The notes under the pieces are model-generated. The model searched no databases, was not told the DNA's origin, and saw nothing but the letters and a program-made list of their open reading frames with translations. From contig DLAA01000157.1 in assembly GCA_002493835.1 (NCBI GenBank), positions 505-6,204 on the forward strand: 5,700 nucleotides of DNA. Reading direction: 5' to 3'. This DNA is from Lachnospiraceae bacterium UBA7060. GTDB lineage: Bacteria > Bacillota > Clostridia > Lachnospirales > Lachnospiraceae. Within the stretch, counting starts at the first letter, position 1, and each line of letters opens with the position of its first letter. Shown in pieces: positions 5,215 through 5,700 of this stretch. The translations under genes and the position numbers were made by a program.

Positions 5215-5700
5215 ATGACACTCTATGAAACTATTTTCACCCGCAGGCAGGTACGAAAGTACCTGGACTCACCTGTCTCCAAAGACCATTTAGACCAAAT
5301 CCTTGCCTGTGCCTCCGAAGCGGAACCGCTTACCGGACAGCACGCTGATTTTAAACTTCTCCCGGCTGCAGAGGTTTCCGCTAATCAGGGCGCATCCCAT
5401 TATTTACTTGCCTTTTGCGACAGTTCTCCATCCGCCTATGCCAATGTTGGTTTTGTACTACAAAAGGTTGACCTGTATGTCCAGAGCATAGGTTTCGGCT
5501 GCGGGTGGTTTATGAATATAAAGCCCAAAAAGGAATCAGATCGTTTCTGTATCGCTCTTGCCATTGGCAATACGGATGTGCCCATGCGGAAAGGTATAGA
5601 GGAATTTAAGCGAATCGCAGCCAGTGAGATCAGCAGGCATGATAATCCCATTACTCAGGCTGTCCGTTTAGCCCCATCCTCTCTGAACTCACAGCCGTGG
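5215..5700 (+). CDS. nitroreductase-family protein (TM1586 type), 3' end beyond window
   Basis: The first 162 residues are present with no stop; family members are usually about 230-250 residues long, so roughly a third is missing beyond the edge. The start at 5215 has AGGAGG 8 bases upstream. Visible features are the N-terminal RRQVRKY (10-16) typical of nitroreductases for FMN phosphate contact, the central AYANVGFVLQKVDLYVQSIGFGCGWF block, AIGNTDVPMRKG, and the start of the second half-domain RLAPSSLNSQPW (151-162), a repeat of the FMN-binding signature. Relatives are FMN enzymes reducing nitro compounds, quinones or flavins with NAD(P)H in the cytoplasm; the true substrate is unknown. It follows the kinase by 37 bases with no terminator, so it is likely co-transcribed from promoter D and part of the same response. 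Confidence 0.9.
   Translation, partial: MTLYETIFTRRQVRKYLDSPVSKDHLDQILACASEAEPLTGQHADFKLLPAAEVSANQGASHYLLAFCDSSPSAYANVGFVLQKVDLYVQSIGFGCGWFMNIKPKKESDRFCIALAIGNTDVPMRKGIEEFKRIAASEISRHDNPITQAVRLAPSSLNSQPW

Overview
The window looks like chromosomal or accessory DNA from a low-to-moderate GC gut Firmicute, most likely Clostridia/Lachnospiraceae. The basis is strong AGGAGG ribosome sites, and protein styles (Flavodoxin_4, DUF4405, TM1586-type nitroreductase, TauE, YkuE-like phosphoesterase) that I recognise from that group. No identification to genus is possible by eye.

Layout: a divergent locus built around an OmpR-type two-component system. On the minus strand, read from about 3100 down to 377, are a decayed metallophosphoesterase gene (2036-3051), a membrane-anchored flavodoxin (1147-1884), a small four-helix DUF4405 cytochrome b-like protein (762-1136) and a half-length TauE/SafE permease (377-733). 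Beyond them lies an acidic, probably 5'-truncated unknown frame (12-260). On the plus strand, from about 3150 to the right edge, are a response regulator (3410-4087), its sensor kinase (4080-5177) and the first 162 codons of a nitroreductase-family gene (5215 to the edge).

The main observation is a repeated operator. TTGAGGT-N4-TTGAGAW, a direct repeat with an exact 11-bp period, occurs four times: 347-373 (three half-sites), 2023-2039, 3092-3108 and 3150-3166. Three copies share an identical 17-base core. Each copy points into a transcription unit. In three of the four, the last half-site is followed by exactly 10 bases and then a -10-like hexamer (CATAAT, TAGGAT, TATTAT). This is the geometry of a pho box and fits activation by an OmpR/PhoB-family regulator. 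The obvious candidate is the regulator encoded here, which would make the locus a self-regulated regulon.

The products suggest membrane redox chemistry: a flavodoxin predicted to face outward on a single N-terminal anchor, a DUF4405 protein with two His-X13-His pairs as in diheme b-type cytochromes, and an FMN-type nitroreductase. Two genes carry clean internal deletions. The phosphoesterase has lost its GDxxD region and its frame, and the TauE gene has collapsed its two homologous repeats into one, in frame. Together with the gene remnant after the 347-373 operator, this suggests partial decay of the minus-strand arm while the sensor arm stays intact.
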